A stretch of 64,000 nucleotides of DNA, from the NCBI GenBank assembly GCA_016290325.1, contig JAEETL010000001.1, forward strand, positions 333,069 to 397,068, read 5' to 3'. This DNA comes from Muribaculaceae bacterium. Its GTDB lineage: Bacteria; Bacteroidota; Bacteroidia; Bacteroidales; Muribaculaceae. Shown here piece after piece: positions 17,887-26,485 of this stretch (the stretch's first letter is position 1; the number at the start of each line of letters is the position of its first letter). Both the position numbers and the translations under genes were made by a program. Below the pieces are notes generated by a model. That model was given only the letters and a program-made list of their open reading frames with translations, ran no database searches and had not been told where the DNA came from.

Positions 17887-18066
17887 ATGAAGAAGTATTG
17901 CATTGAAGTAACAGAGGTACTAAGTCGCATTGTCGAGGTAGAAGCCATAGATGCAGATGAGGCTATCACGACAATCAAGGCAATGTATCGAAATTGCAGT
18001 ATTGTATTGGATACTTCGGATTATGTGTTAACGGAATTTAGCGTAAAGGACGATAAATCACCCTAA
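17887..18066 (+). CDS. DpnD/PcfM-like small protein
   Basis: 59-aa protein matching the DpnD/PcfM family pattern: MKKYCIEVTEVLSRIVEVEA, then DADEAITTIKAMY and a closing beta strand with TEFSVKD. DpnD was first described beside the DpnI nuclease gene in Streptococcus pneumoniae and its function is unknown. An upstream ATG at 17827 would add a cysteine/phenylalanine-rich extension that is not family-like, so I start at 17887. A TTTCTTTG sequence (17871-17878), close to a -7 box, lies just before. It is the first gene of the AT-rich island that includes the DpnII-type system. Confidence 0.75.
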   Translation: MKKYCIEVTEVLSRIVEVEAIDADEAITTIKAMYRNCSIVLDTSDYVLTEFSVKDDKSP

Positions 18067-18068
18067 GG

Positions 18069-18101
18069 TTTGCAGTTTTCAAGAATTAATCGCTAACTTT
18101 G
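18069..18101 (+). promoter_or_regulatory. Promoter of the restriction-modification operon
   Basis: TTTG (18069-18072), 21 bases, TAACTTTG (18094-18101): a consensus Bacteroidota promoter. It would start a transcript near 18105, giving a leader of about 270 bases before the methylase. Confidence 0.75.
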
Positions 18102-18149
18102 CACTCGCTTGTGATTCATCGTCGTAAGCGCAATTGACATCGTGGGAAA

Positions 18150-18361
18150 TTAGATAGCAGTATCTAAATTCGAAGAGGCTTTTAACGAGAATAGTCCACC
18201 AAACTAAAGAGTTACACAGAGTCTCGGGGAATGCGGATACGCCTATCCTGTATAGGCGTACCCCTTCCTTTTATCTCTGTGTAAGGGCATCTGTGGTGGA
18301 CAGCCTTCGTTAAGAGATAAAAAGCGAAGGTGGTGCGCTTTCTTTTTGCCACGGCAAAAAG
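18150..18361 (+). ncRNA. Highly structured leader of the DpnII-type methylase gene
   Basis: Several perfect inverted repeats in order: TTAGATA/TATCTAA (18150-18167); a nested set GTCCACCA (18194-18201) with TGGTGGAC (18294-18301), TTACACAGAG (18212-18221) with CTCTGTGTAA (18275-18284), GGGG/CCCC, and TACGCCTAT (18238-18246) with ATAGGCGTA (18252-18260); CCTTCG/CGAAGG (18304-18330); and CTTTTTGCC/GGCAAAAAG (18342-18361), ending 12 bases before the start codon. No open frame. It may be a regulatory leader or an inserted palindromic element; I do not recognise the family. Confidence 0.65.
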
Positions 18362-18373
18362 GACAGAACGACG

Positions 18374-19276
18374 ATGAAAACAGCAGCAAAGCCATTTCTG
18401 AAATGGGCTGGAGGCAAGGGTCAATTATTGTCACAACTTGACCAACACCTCCCTCGTAACTTGAGTGAAGGTGAATTCACTTACATAGAGCCATTTGTGG
18501 GTGGTGGAGCTATGTTATTTTACATGCTTCAAAAATACCCTAATATCAAGCGAGCCGTCATTAATGATATTAATCTCTACTTAATTAAGGCCTATCAGGT
18601 CATTAGAGACACCCCTCAAGGCCTTATTGAGCGCCTCTTGGAATTGGAAAACCAGTATTATACTTCGTGTGGTGATGAAACCAAGAAAGCATTCTTTCTT
18701 AAAGCACGGACGATATTCAATGAGTCGGATCTTGACGATATAGACCGTACTAAATATCTGATTTTCCTTAACCGAACTTGTTTCAATGGCCTTTACCGTG
18801 TAAATGCCAAGGGGAAATTCAATGTTCCATTTGGCAGATATAAGAATCCCACAATATGTAATTCCGACATTATTTTGGCAGATAGCAAACTGCTGAATAG
18901 TGTAGAATTGGTAATAATGAATGGAGATTTTGAACACACTGTAGAACATATCGGCGATGGCTTCAATTTCTTTTATTTTGACCCTCCATATCGGCCACTA
19001 AATGCTACATCAAGTTTCAATTCTTATGCAAAGGAGGAATTTGATGATAGAGAGCAAATTAGGCTTCGTAATTATTGTGCCATGCTAAGTGAACTCCCAA
19101 ATGTGAAATGGATGCTTAGTAATGCTGATTGTTCTGCCAAAAACCCAGAAGATACTTTCTTTGAAAACCTCTATAATGATTTTAGTATTAATAGGGTACA
19201 GGCCTCTCGTGCTATTAATGCAAATCCCAGTAAACGAGGAAAATTAACCGAATTACTTATTAAGAATTATGATTAA
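18374..19276 (+). CDS. DpnM/Dam-type adenine-N6 DNA methyltransferase (GATC)
   Basis: 300-aa alpha-class adenine methylase that protects GATC sites in double-stranded DNA. FLKWAGGKGQLLSQL at residues about 9-23 and FVGGGAMLFYML near 41-52 form the SAM site; the catalytic motif is DPPYRP near residue 200. The following gene encodes the matching DpnII-type endonuclease, which overlaps it by 8 bases. Base composition is clearly more AT-rich than that of metK and ruvB on either side, a sign of transfer. Confidence 0.93.
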   Translation: MKTAAKPFLKWAGGKGQLLSQLDQHLPRNLSEGEFTYIEPFVGGGAMLFYMLQKYPNIKRAVINDINLYLIKAYQVIRDTPQGLIERLLELENQYYTSCGDETKKAFFLKARTIFNESDLDDIDRTKYLIFLNRTCFNGLYRVNAKGKFNVPFGRYKNPTICNSDIILADSKLLNSVELVIMNGDFEHTVEHIGDGFNFFYFDPPYRPLNATSSFNSYAKEEFDDREQIRLRNYCAMLSELPNVKWMLSNADCSAKNPEDTFFENLYNDFSINRVQASRAINANPSKRGKLTELLIKNYD

Positions 19277-20090
19277 GGACTTTGATTCGTTTATGTCACA
19301 ACTCCAAAAGACAAATCAAACGTTAGATTTCTTTTGTGATTTTGAGAAAATATCAGCCCATGTCGCTGAAGTAGAAATGAGCCTGAATACTTTAAATTAT
19401 CTTATCGGCAAAGAGGATTTGGCTACAGCGGTCACGGAAATCTGGCAGCGTGATCCAAAAGCGTTTGAAGTGCTGGGAATTTTGATTGCTGTAAGGGATG
19501 AAGGAACGAAGCCTGTTGTCGATAGTCAAGGTGATGTCGTCATGCTCAAAAGTTATTTCTCTTCAGCAACAAAAGTCGTAGAATTCCTTAACGAAACAGG
19601 TTTAGCAGAAGTGTTTAATTCACGTCGTATAAGGAACCTTGTAGATTATGTTTTCGGTATAGAAACTGGGCTTGACACGAATGCCCGCAAAAATCGCAGC
19701 GGACATATCATGGAAAATACAGTGGCAAAGATTTTCAGTGACAATTGTATACAATTCCGTCAAGAAGTATATTCCTCTGAGTTCCCAGAGTTATCTGTTC
19801 TTGGAGCCGATGAAAAACGTTTTGATTTCTTTATTGAAACCAGTACGAAGATGTATCTCATTGAGGTTAATTTCTATAGCGGAGGCGGCTCGAAACTCAA
19901 TGAGGTAGCAAGAGCTTATTCAGAGTTAGCACCAAGAGTTAATTCTGTTGATGGCTTTGAATTTGTGTGGATAACTGACGGAATTGGCTGGAGTTCTGCA
20001 CGCAATAAATTGAAAGAGGCATATAATATTATTCCAAGTGTTTATAATCTCACAACCATCAGTGATTTTATTGAAATGATAAAAAGATAA
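19269..20090 (+). CDS. DpnII-family type II restriction endonuclease (GATC)
   Basis: 273 aa matching the DpnII/MboI endonuclease family, which cuts unmethylated GATC. Family blocks visible are TGLDTNARKNRSGHIMEN near residue 135, RFDFFIETSTKMYLIEVNFYSGGG (shown here only as key parts RFDFFI and YLIEVNFYS, the PD-(D/E)xK-like core) near 185-205, and a C-terminal FVWITDGIGWSSARNKL block. It overlaps the methylase gene by 8 bases, tying its translation to prior methylase synthesis. Confidence 0.93.
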   Translation: MIKDFDSFMSQLQKTNQTLDFFCDFEKISAHVAEVEMSLNTLNYLIGKEDLATAVTEIWQRDPKAFEVLGILIAVRDEGTKPVVDSQGDVVMLKSYFSSATKVVEFLNETGLAEVFNSRRIRNLVDYVFGIETGLDTNARKNRSGHIMENTVAKIFSDNCIQFRQEVYSSEFPELSVLGADEKRFDFFIETSTKMYLIEVNFYSGGGSKLNEVARAYSELAPRVNSVDGFEFVWITDGIGWSSARNKLKEAYNIIPSVYNLTTISDFIEMIKR

Positions 20091-20094
20091 AAGA

Positions 20095-20970
20095 GTGATA
20101 GTTCCTTATTACAAATCCCCTTCTCGCGATTTCACACTGTTGCATGGCGATTGTTTTGAGCTATTGCCGCAGTTTGATTTCAAATTTGACATGATATTTG
20201 CCGACCCGCCTTATTTTTTGTCTAATAATGGCATCAGTTGTCAGGCTGGCAAAATAGTAAGTGTTAACAAAGGAGATTGGGACAAGGGCGGAACAACTGA
20301 ACATATTAGGGCTTTTAATCATGACTGGATAACCCTGTGCCGGGAGAAATTGAAAGATAATGGGACAATATGGATTAGTGGTACTTATCACAATATTTTT
20401 GCCGTCGCCAATAGTTTGACTGACTTAGGCTTTAAGATTCTCAATGTTATTACCTGGGCTAAGACTAATCCACCGCCTAATATATCTTGTCGTTATTTCA
20501 CCTACAGCACCGAATTCATAATTTGGGCACGCAAATGGCCAAAGCGCCCCCATCAATATAACTATGAAATGATGAAACACTTGAATGGGGGAAAACAGAT
20601 GACCGATGTGTGGCGCCTGCCAGCCATCGCGCCGTGGGAAAAGTCGTGCGGTAAACACCCAACACAGAAGCCACTTGCTATCTTGACCCGCATTATTTTA
20701 GCCTCCACCAATCCTGGAGCATGGGTGCTTGACCCATTTGCAGGGTCCTCAACAACTGGTATTGCGGCCAATCTAATTTACAGGCGGTTTTTGGGTATCG
20801 AAAAAGAGGAAGTGTTTGTAGAATTGAGCCGTAATCGTCGCTTGGAATTGGAACAATCAAATAATCGTTTGGCATATCGCAACAAGATAAAGGACATTAA
20901 GCTAAGTGATTCTTTTGAAACTACAGGTCTTGTTTGTGAGAATAGAATAATGGATGAGTTGCCTTTTTGA
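20095..20970 (+). CDS. DpnA-like second DNA methyltransferase
   Basis: 291 aa, GTG start 4 bases after the endonuclease stop with AAAGAG just before it. Beta-class order: DMIFADPPYFLSNN (catalytic DPPY) near residues 32-45, and VLDPFAGSSTTGIAA (SAM site) near 215-229. In the streptococcal DpnII system the equivalent enzyme DpnA also methylates single-stranded GATC and protects incoming plasmid DNA during transformation. Here the order is methylase-endonuclease-second methylase rather than M-A-B. GATC specificity is inferred from context. Confidence 0.88.
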   Translation: MIVPYYKSPSRDFTLLHGDCFELLPQFDFKFDMIFADPPYFLSNNGISCQAGKIVSVNKGDWDKGGTTEHIRAFNHDWITLCREKLKDNGTIWISGTYHNIFAVANSLTDLGFKILNVITWAKTNPPPNISCRYFTYSTEFIIWARKWPKRPHQYNYEMMKHLNGGKQMTDVWRLPAIAPWEKSCGKHPTQKPLAILTRIILASTNPGAWVLDPFAGSSTTGIAANLIYRRFLGIEKEEVFVELSRNRRLELEQSNNRLAYRNKIKDIKLSDSFETTGLVCENRIMDELPF

Positions 20971-21059
20971 TTCGTGATTAGTTCCCAATGGCGGCTCTTG
21001 TGGGTTGTTCAAATCATCGGTGGATTCATGCTGGCTGTAGCAAAAAAATGTTTTTTTGC

Positions 21060-21090
21060 TTGGCGTTGTATTCGGCTTGCAGTATCTTTG
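21060..21090 (+). promoter_or_regulatory. Promoter of ruvB, near-leaderless
   Basis: -7 box TATCTTTG at 21083-21090, with a weak TTGG at 21060-21063 upstream. The start codon is at 21099, so the mRNA leader would be only about 5 bases. Confidence 0.6.
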
Positions 21091-21098
21091 CGCTTGGT

Positions 21099-22118
21099 AT
21101 GGACGAGGAATTTGATATCAGGAGAGAGTCGTTGAAGACCGATCAGGACTTTGAGCGGGCATTGCGACCCGTGCGCTTTGAGGATTTCGCTGGTCAGGAC
21201 AAGATTATCGAGAACCTGCGCGTCTTTGTCGCTGCTGCCAAACTGCGCGGCGAGTCGCTTGACCATGTGCTGTTTCATGGGCCTCCGGGTCTGGGCAAGA
21301 CCACATTGAGCAACATCATCGCCAATGAGTTGGGCGTGGGATTCAAGGTCACTTCGGGCCCCGTGCTCGACAAGCCGGGTGACCTGGCTGGCCTGCTGAC
21401 CTCGCTCAACGAGAACGACGTGCTCTTCATCGACGAGATCCATCGCCTGAGTCCCATCGTCGAGGAATACCTCTACAGCGCGATGGAGGACTACCGCATC
21501 GATATCATGATCGACAAGGGGCCTGGTGCACGCTCGGTGCAACTGACCCTCGCTCCGTTTACTCTCATCGGCGCCACCACGCGCAGTGGCTTGCTCACCT
21601 CGCCGTTGCGTGCCCGTTTTGGCATCAACTGCCACTTGGAGTACTATGACCACAAGGTGCTGGAGGGCATCATTCGCCGCTCGGCACGCCTGCTGTCGGT
21701 GCCCATCGATGACAAGGCTGCTGTGGAGATTGCCCTGCGTAGCCGTGGCACACCCCGTATCGCCAACTCGTTGTTGAGGCGCGTGCGTGACTTTGCCCAG
21801 GTGAAGGGCAGCGGACGCATCGACCTCGATATTGCCCGCTATGCGCTCGAGGCATTGAACATCGACAAATATGGTCTCGATGAAATCGACAACAAGATAT
21901 TGCTGACCATCATTGACAAGTTCAATGGCGGCCCCGTGGGCTTGAACACCATCGCCACGGCGATGAACGAGGACGCGGGCACCATCGAGGAGGTGTATGA
22001 GCCTTACCTCATCAAGGAGGGCTTCATCAACCGCACACCGCGCGGCCGCGAGGCGACCATGCTAGCCTATAACCACTTGAAGCGAGAGCATCCTGGGCAA
22101 GTAGGATCAATTTTTTAG
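21099..22118 (+). CDS. ruvB: Holliday junction branch migration ATPase RuvB
   Basis: Hexameric AAA+ motor that drives branch migration with RuvA. The open frame extends back to 20988, but the extension is cysteine-rich, not RuvB-like, and would begin before the promoter, so the start is the ATG at 21099 ([11 protein letters not shown]), giving 339 aa. Motifs: [14 protein letters not shown], Walker [10 protein letters not shown], Walker [13 protein letters not shown], sensor GATTRSGLL with the arginine finger region, and the C-terminal winged helix with [10 protein letters not shown]. It marks the downstream edge of the restriction-modification island. Confidence 0.97.
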   Translation: MDEEFDIRRESLKTDQDFERALRPVRFEDFAGQDKIIENLRVFVAAAKLRGESLDHVLFHGPPGLGKTTLSNIIANELGVGFKVTSGPVLDKPGDLAGLLTSLNENDVLFIDEIHRLSPIVEEYLYSAMEDYRIDIMIDKGPGARSVQLTLAPFTLIGATTRSGLLTSPLRARFGINCHLEYYDHKVLEGIIRRSARLLSVPIDDKAAVEIALRSRGTPRIANSLLRRVRDFAQVKGSGRIDLDIARYALEALNIDKYGLDEIDNKILLTIIDKFNGGPVGLNTIATAMNEDAGTIEEVYEPYLIKEGFINRTPRGREATMLAYNHLKREHPGQVGSIF

Positions 22119-22221
22119 TGAATAGTTTACAGTGAATAGTTTACAGTTGGCATCTGCGCCTACACTCTCAACTATTAACTGTTAACTATTAACTGTTAAC
22201 TGATAACTGTTAACTGATAAT
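22119..22221. repeat. AGTTAACAGT-type low-complexity intergenic repeat
   Basis: Repeated, partly self-complementary units such as GTGAATAGTTTACA and AACTATTAACTGTTAACT fill the ruvB-flippase gap. A related stretch lies at about 731-776. No coding or promoter signal was seen in it. Confidence 0.7.
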
Positions 22222-23709
22222 ATGGCTAATCTTAAATCGCTGGCAAAGGATACCGCCATCTATGGCTTGAGCAGCATTGTGGCACGTTTTGTCAATTACC
22301 TGCTCGTGCCGATACAAACATTGAAATTCGCTTCGACAGGAGGCGAATATGGCATCATCACGAATGTTTATGCTTATGTGGCTATTCTCATCATGGTGCT
22401 GACCTTCGGCATGGAGACCACTTTCTTCAGATTCATGAACAAGGAGGGCATGGATCGGAAAAAAGTGTATTCCACGGTGCTCAGGATGGTTGGAACGGTG
22501 GGTTTGGTGACTTCGGTGATCGTTCTGCTGTTCTGTAGACAAATAGCCGAATTGCTGGGCTATGGAGACCATCCTGAATATGTGGTGGTGATGTATATCA
22601 CGGTTGCACTCGACGCCTTCACGGCCATTGCGTTCGCTTACCTGCGCTGTGAGCATAAACCCATCAAATTCGCTTCCTTGAAGATCGCCAATATTGGCTT
22701 GAACATCGTGCTCAACCTGATCTATTTCTTCGGGTTGCCGATGCTTCATCTCAACCCCTTCGGCATCTATGGCGAGACCTTCCACTACGACGTGGTATGG
22801 GTATTTTACATCAATCTGTTCTGTTCGATGTTCAACCTCGTTTTCCTGCATAAGGAACTGCGGGGCATCAACTTTGGATTTGACACGAAGATGTGCCGCC
22901 ATATGTTGTCCTATGCTTGGCCCATCCTGGTCATGGGAATCGCCGGACAGCTTAACCAGAGTCTGTCACAGATCATGTTCCCCAAGGTATATCCGGGTGC
23001 CAACGCGTTGAGCGAGCTGGGCATTTATGGCGCGTGCATCAAGATCGCGATGATCATGATGATGATTACCCAGGCCTTCCGTTTTGCCTATGAGCCCTTT
23101 GTCTTCAGCAAGGTCAAGGACAAAGACAGCAAGGAGGTGTATGCCCAGACGATGAAATACTACATCATCTTCACCTTGCTGGCATTCCTCGTGGTGATGG
23201 CCTATCTAGACCTGCTCAAGTACCTGATTGGCGAGAGTTACTGGAGCGGCTTGCGCGTGGTGCCCATCGTGATGGCCGCCGAAATCGTGTTTGGCGTCTT
23301 CTTTAACCTTTCATTCTGGTACAAACTCACCGACCGCACCATTTGGGGTGCCTATTTCTCGGGCATCGGAGCGGTGGTGCTGTTTATCATCAATCTGCTG
23401 TTTATCCCACGCTTCAGTTACATGGCATGTGCCTGGGCAGGACTTGTCGCTTACAGCGTGTCGATGCTCTTGTCCTACTTCATTGGGCAGAAGTATTTCC
23501 CCATCCGTTACCCGCTGCGCGACATTGCCATCTATACCGTTGTGGCAGCCGTCCTGTTCGCTGGCATGATGCTGCCCGTTGAGAACATGTGGCTCAGGCT
23601 GGCTTTCCGCACCGTGCTGTTGCTCTTATTCGTGGGCTTCATCTTCCGCAAGGAGCACCTTGGCCCGATGCTTGCCAAGTTACCCGTCATCGGCCGCTAC
23701 TTCAAGTAA
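22222..23709 (+). CDS. Polysaccharide flippase (MOP superfamily, Wzx-like)
   Basis: 495-aa polytopic inner-membrane protein with about 12-14 hydrophobic segments. The N terminus (LKSLAKDTAIYGLSSIVARF) and the PIQTLKFASTGGEYGI block are typical of Bacteroidota oligosaccharide/lipid-linked flippases; a polysaccharide-biosynthesis C-terminal part follows. It likely moves lipid-linked sugars to the periplasmic face. No glycan cluster surrounds it, so the cargo is unknown. It ends at a bidirectional terminator facing the convergent dockerin gene. Confidence 0.88.
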   Translation: MANLKSLAKDTAIYGLSSIVARFVNYLLVPIQTLKFASTGGEYGIITNVYAYVAILIMVLTFGMETTFFRFMNKEGMDRKKVYSTVLRMVGTVGLVTSVIVLLFCRQIAELLGYGDHPEYVVVMYITVALDAFTAIAFAYLRCEHKPIKFASLKIANIGLNIVLNLIYFFGLPMLHLNPFGIYGETFHYDVVWVFYINLFCSMFNLVFLHKELRGINFGFDTKMCRHMLSYAWPILVMGIAGQLNQSLSQIMFPKVYPGANALSELGIYGACIKIAMIMMMITQAFRFAYEPFVFSKVKDKDSKEVYAQTMKYYIIFTLLAFLVVMAYLDLLKYLIGESYWSGLRVVPIVMAAEIVFGVFFNLSFWYKLTDRTIWGAYFSGIGAVVLFIINLLFIPRFSYMACAWAGLVAYSVSMLLSYFIGQKYFPIRYPLRDIAIYTVVAAVLFAGMMLPVENMWLRLAFRTVLLLLFVGFIFRKEHLGPMLAKLPVIGRYFK

Positions 23710-23730
23710 AGGGATAATGAAAACTAAAAA

Positions 23731-23768
23731 AATGAGGGCACTCACAATTTGAGCACCCTCATTTTTAG
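23731..23768. terminator. Bidirectional terminator
   Basis: AATGAGGG (23731-23738) with CCCTCATT (23756-23763) and an inner CTC/GAG pair, flanked by A and T tracts. It separates convergent genes. Confidence 0.9.
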
Positions 23769-23786
23769 TTTATTGTCATCAATGAA

Positions 23787-26252
23787 TTAGTGGGTAATCA
23801 TGTAGTCGATAATGTCGCTAATGTCTGAGATGTTCACCTCGCCGTCACCATTGCAGTCACCAATTGTTCCACCACGCAGGATCGAGTCAATCACCATGTT
23901 GATATCGCTGATGTTCACCTCGCCGTCACCATTGACGTCCTGGGGAATACCAGGAACAGGAGGAGTGGTGATGGGGATCGGATAGAGTTCAAGTTCGCCC
24001 CTATAGACGGTGAGGAAGCCCTCGACATAAATGTCCTCGGCAGTAGAGATACCAATATTGAACTTATCATACAACTTGATTTGACCAGTCTCATCTGAGA
24101 TGAAGAAGTCGTCACCCTCCTGGATGATATCCACATGCTCAAAGCCCAGATACCAGTGAATCATATCTTGAGAAACCTCCTCGATGGGCATGACTTCGGG
24201 CTTAGCAGCATTGCCGTGGCCAGCCTTAACGAAAGTATCAGCTACGGGAGACAGCTGCTTAGCGTTCTGGTAGGTAGTCCAGCTTGCTTGTGCATCGTTG
24301 ATAAAGTCACCATTGGTGAAGGTGCCAGCTACATTGCCGTAGGCCAGGCTATAGTCACCGCACTTGTCCTTCAAATACAAATTAGGACCAAACTGGAAGA
24401 TAGCGGTAAGGGGCTTGGTGAAGGTGGCAATCACACCTTGGTTATACTGATAGAGGTCGCTAAAGCACTCAACCGTGATAACGGGTGGGGTGAAGACGAC
24501 GCGAGTGGGCAGCAATTGATAGTTGGTCTTATAGGAACCGACGATAGCATAAACGTCGTAAGACTCATTCAAATCATCGGGCCATGCGATGCCAAAGCGG
24601 TCGTAATAACCGATAGAGTTGCCGTTAGCGTCGGTAAAGGTCTTGTTCTGAGTATCGATTCTTAAGTTCTTGATTAAGACGTAGTGTCCCCAAGTGTCAT
24701 GTCCAACCTGAGAAAGCGTGATGGTCTCGGCCATCTGCTCAAGCTTGGCTTGACCGCCGATGTTGTCCTTCTTGGGCTGGAAACCGGTCAAGGTCTTCAA
24801 CTCGGGCTCCATGTCATAGGTGGTCTTGGTGCCGCCGTAACCAGCGGGAATCACGTCACCGGGTTCGTAGGTCTGACCGCAGTCGCCGTAAGCGAGGCCA
24901 TAGCCGCATTCGGTATCCTTCAGGTACAGATAGTAACCTTTCTGACCCAGAACGATAGCATCATTCTTAATCGTAACAACGGTGTTGTCAGCGATGTCGC
25001 CCAACTCACACAAAGCAACTGCATCCTGGGGAATGGGAGGCTCGCCCTCAACCTTGATAGGCAGCAACTGGTAAACCACGTCGCCATCGGCGGGCTTGTA
25101 AGCGCCTACGATAGCCCAAACCTTATAGGTAGTGCCAGCGGTCACTTGACCAGCGGTCACGCCCATGCTGAAGTAAACAGGAGCGGTGTTGCCGTTAGCA
25201 TCGGTGAGAATTTTGGTCTCAGGGTCAATTTGAACATTCTCGAGATATACATAGTGTGCCCACATGTTGTGGCCCAATTGGTTGGGGGTAATGGTCTCGG
25301 GAGTAACATTTACATGGCCGCTTGCTGGCTGGAAATTGCTGAGGTCGGTCAGCTCAGGTTCTCCACTGTAAGTGGTCTTCTTGCCGGCAAAACCAGCGGG
25401 AATCACGTCACCTATCTGATAGGTCTGGCCAGTAGTACCATAGAACAAACCATAGCCAGAGTTGTCCTTCACATAGAGGTACTTGTTGTGCTGTGCAAGA
25501 ACTGTGACAGGATTGTTGAACTTCACAACCGTCTCGTCGGCTGTTGCCGAGTAAGCTGCGATGTTGTTCACAGCGGTAGCGGTCGCGAACGCATAGTCGG
25601 CAGTCACCACATCGCTAGTCTCACCATTTAAGTAAGAGATGGCCTTCACAGTGGCGTTGTTGCTCAGGGCAAAGGGAGCGGTGTACTGCGTTGAGCTAGT
25701 GGTTGGATTGCTGCCATTGGTGGTGTAGTAGATCTTAGCACCAGGTGTTGAGCAGGTAATCTCTACCTGGATGGGATCATAATAAGTGCCAGCGGCGGGC
25801 TTGATCACGGGAGGAACAAGGCCAGCCTGGCCAACGGTCACAACCACCTTGGTGGCACGAACCTGTCCAACAGACGGATTCAAAGTGACGGTTGATGATG
25901 AACCGGTCCAAGTGCCGATTTTGCCCGAGTAGCTATAATCGCCAGGATTTACCGAGCCAAAGCCGGCGGGGCCATACTGTGCTTCATCATTGGCAACACA
26001 AGTAAACTCGATCTTGATGATGTCGCCTACTGTAGAAGATACGGTGACAATCTGGTTCTTGTAGAAGCGGTAATGCGTGCCGTTGGCAACACCCTGGGCC
26101 ACATCAATCTTGACACCCTCTTTCTCAATAAAAAAAGCACCTGCAGTGCTGCTGCCAGTGCCCAAGTCAACTGTGGCGTCAAAGACGACCTCAGTAGCCC
26201 ACGCTGAGCTAGCCAGCAAGAGCATGGTTAATAACGTAAAGAACTTCCTCAT
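23787..26252 (-). CDS. Secreted modular protein: chitobiase-type C-terminal domain, three repeat modules, dockerin-like tail
   Basis: 821 aa with signal peptide (MRKFFTLLTMLLLASSAWA). After an N-terminal beta domain, residues about 155-220 form a CHB_HEX_C-type domain (GAKIYYTTNGSNPTTSS). Then three related modules of roughly 170 residues follow (about 228-405, 415-600, 605-765), each with a YLYLKD or LYLKD strand, a YGLAYG-type strand, a P-[AE]GY/FxGxxTTY loop, a WxHYV segment and a YQLLPI-type end, suggesting OB-like folds. The tail has DVNGDGEVNISD and DCNGDGEVNISD loops with VIDS/IIDY helices. No catalytic motif; likely a surface binding protein. Confidence 0.75.
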   Translation of the reverse strand: MRKFFTLLTMLLLASSAWATEVVFDATVDLGTGSSTAGAFFIEKEGVKIDVAQGVANGTHYRFYKNQIVTVSSTVGDIIKIEFTCVANDEAQYGPAGFGSVNPGDYSYSGKIGTWTGSSSTVTLNPSVGQVRATKVVVTVGQAGLVPPVIKPAAGTYYDPIQVEITCSTPGAKIYYTTNGSNPTTSSTQYTAPFALSNNATVKAISYLNGETSDVVTADYAFATATAVNNIAAYSATADETVVKFNNPVTVLAQHNKYLYVKDNSGYGLFYGTTGQTYQIGDVIPAGFAGKKTTYSGEPELTDLSNFQPASGHVNVTPETITPNQLGHNMWAHYVYLENVQIDPETKILTDANGNTAPVYFSMGVTAGQVTAGTTYKVWAIVGAYKPADGDVVYQLLPIKVEGEPPIPQDAVALCELGDIADNTVVTIKNDAIVLGQKGYYLYLKDTECGYGLAYGDCGQTYEPGDVIPAGYGGTKTTYDMEPELKTLTGFQPKKDNIGGQAKLEQMAETITLSQVGHDTWGHYVLIKNLRIDTQNKTFTDANGNSIGYYDRFGIAWPDDLNESYDVYAIVGSYKTNYQLLPTRVVFTPPVITVECFSDLYQYNQGVIATFTKPLTAIFQFGPNLYLKDKCGDYSLAYGNVAGTFTNGDFINDAQASWTTYQNAKQLSPVADTFVKAGHGNAAKPEVMPIEEVSQDMIHWYLGFEHVDIIQEGDDFFISDETGQIKLYDKFNIGISTAEDIYVEGFLTVYRGELELYPIPITTPPVPGIPQDVNGDGEVNISDINMVIDSILRGGTIGDCNGDGEVNISDISDIIDYMITH

Positions 26253-26485
26253 TGCAATGAATTTATTAAATGGTTAATAATGTAATGGTCGCATCACTTT
26301 AATTTCGCAAAGTTAATGTTTTTTTTCTAATTGATGAATAATAGGTATGTTAATTTTTATATCCAGATTTAAGATTTGGAAAAAATGTACAGTTGGTTAG
26401 AAAAAATGGCTGCTAGAGTCCCGATATATAAAGAAATGGTGCTATATTTGCAGTTTGGATTGGCAATTGTCTTAAGATTTAATTG
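26253..26485. other. Divergent intergenic region with two -7 boxes
   Basis: TAACTTTG on the minus strand (26308-26315) for the modular dockerin gene and TATATTTG on the plus strand (26443-26450) for the CotH gene. Clear TTTG -33 elements were not found for either. Confidence 0.55.

Noticed and set aside
18194..18301. Retron msr-msd
   Set aside because: The nested hairpins invite the idea, but no reverse transcriptase gene lies nearby and the downstream genes form an ordinary DpnII-type system.
20988..21098. N-terminal extension of RuvB
   Set aside because: It would start before the -7 box and does not resemble RuvB; the ATG at 21099 fits family length.
24684..25631. 315-codon plus-strand frame opposite the modular dockerin protein
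   Set aside because: Coding shadow of a repetitive gene; its own repeats are the complement of the three modules.
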